Source of the DNA: Prunella strophiata
Taxonomy: Eukaryota > Chordata > Aves > Passeriformes > Prunellidae
DNA: 64,000 bases
Direction: 5' to 3'
NCBI GenBank assembly: GCA_036583965.1
Contig: JAZBQD010000030.1
Location: 57,165,551-57,229,550 of the forward strand
Below the pieces are notes generated by a model. The model was not told where the DNA came from. It ran no database searches and saw only the letters and a program-made list of their open reading frames with translations. The translations under genes and the position numbers were made by a program. Every line of letters starts with the position of its first letter. The stretch's first letter is position 1. Below, piece after piece: positions 63,119 through 64,000 of the stretch.

Positions 63119-63945
63119 TATAGAATTATAGAATCATTTAGGTTAGAAAACAATTTTAAGTTCATAAAGTGCAAGTGTTAGCCTGTCACTGCCAGGTCTA
63201 CCACTGCCAAGTCTACAAGTAGCACACTAAACCATGTGCCTAAGTTTAAATACTTGCAGGGATGGTGACTCAAGCTCTCCCCAGGCAGCCTGTTCCAAGG
63301 CTTGACAACCCTTTTAGTGAAGAAATTTATCCTAATATCCTACCTCTCCACAAATTCCTTTCAGGCAGTTTTATAGAGTGACAACAAACAACCAGGTTTA
63401 AACAACCCCAGCTCCCTCAGCTGCTCCTCATCAGACTTGTTCTCTTTGAACTTTCACCATCTTTGTTGCCCTTCTCTGGACATGCTCGAGCACCTCATTG
63501 TCCCTGTAATAAGGGGCCCAGAACTGAATACAGCACTCAAGGTGTGGCTTCACCAGTGCTGAGTACAGGGGAACAATGACTGCCCTGGTTCTGCTGGCCA
63601 CAGTATTGTTGCTACAGGCCAGGATACCATTGGCCTTTAGGCACACACTGGCTCATGTTCAGCTGGGTGTCAACCAATCCCCCAGATCCTTTTATCCTGG
63701 ACCTCTTTCCAGCCACTCTGTCCCCAGCCCATAAAATTACAGGGGGTTGTTGTGACCCAGCACCTGGCCTTGTTGAGCTTCACCCAATTGGCCTCAACCC
63801 ATTGATCCAAACTGTCCAGATCCCCCTGCAGAGCCTTCCTTCCCTCCAGCAGACAAACATTGCTGCCCAACTTGGTGTCACCTGCAAACTAACTGAGGGT
63901 ACATTTGATCCCTTTGTCCAAATAAATGCTAAAGATATTAAATAG
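63119..63945 (-). mobile_element. CR1 LINE, 5'-truncated, minus strand
   Basis: The 3' end at 63119 carries the octamer tail (on the minus strand ATTCTATAATTCTATA). ORF2 pieces follow upstream: [15 protein letters not shown] and [35 protein letters not shown]; and WVEANWVKLNKARCWVTT with SNVCLLEGRKALQGDLDSLD. This reaches from the region after the RT active site to near the ORF end. A deletion of roughly 100 bases or more lies near 63350, where the LEKRRLRGD-GGC part of ORF2 is reduced. Frameshifts separate the pieces; the copy is inactive. Confidence 0.92.
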
Positions 63946-64000
63946 AACTCTAAGCTTTTAAACAGAGCATGTAACTCGAAGGCCACAGTACTACTCTCAT

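Overview
The window looks like bird (Aves) nuclear DNA. It is AT-rich and CpG-poor, and apart from its repeats it carries no recognisable protein-coding gene. The bird call rests on CR1 retrotransposons with the typical octamer tail (ATTCTATG-type) and the RT/C-terminal peptides of CR1 ORF2, and on LTR sequences that resemble avian endogenous retrovirus LTRs. Nothing bacterial, organellar or viral-genomic is present. I found no exon, tRNA, rRNA, CRISPR array or promoter of a host gene that I could defend. The window may be a gene desert or the inside of a large intron; the sequence alone does not decide. Most apparent open frames are short chance frames or lie in microsatellites, LTRs or CR1.

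Layout. 1-3167: unique AT-rich DNA holding a large inverted repeat (arms 1525-1698 and 2419-2592, about 95% identical, 720-bp loop). 3168-3755: CR1, minus strand, with a 168-codon ORF2 remnant still open. 3756-14697: mostly unique, with a 25-bp perfect tandem duplication (8484), TA and TATAGA microsatellites (11512, 12087) and a possible LTR-like stretch (12640-13460). 14698-15111: solo ERVL-like LTR. 15112-29696: a long featureless stretch apart from homopolymers. 29697-30420: CR1, minus strand. 31271-31856: about 585 bp of TTA repeats. 31857-43978: unique, with an A-rich tract (38834) and a 51-base T run (41763). 43979-45660: diverged repeat-like DNA with a broken frame and a decayed 30-32 bp tandem array. 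47105-48161: a CR1 (minus) abutting a well-preserved solo LTR flanked by a 6-bp target-site duplication. 50480-52119: a plus-strand CR1 with endonuclease and RT remnants and a deletion that removed the RT active site. 52120-56249: unique, with a CA repeat, a possible decayed coding stretch (53149) and a 400-bp GGGAGAAA/GAAA polypurine tract. 56250-56690: probable minus-strand LTR. 56691-62570: featureless. 62571-62897 (plus) and 63119-63945 (minus): two CR1 copies with their 3' ends facing each other.

No genes work together here. The history visible is 5'-truncated CR1 insertion (six copies, four on the minus strand), a few solo LTRs left by recombination, and microsatellite growth. No new biological system can be supported. 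The items most worth a second look are the long inverted repeat at 1525-2592, the LTR placed exactly at a CR1 breakpoint at 47594-48167, the TTA and polypurine arrays, and two decayed frames at 43979 and 53149 that a protein search could quickly settle.
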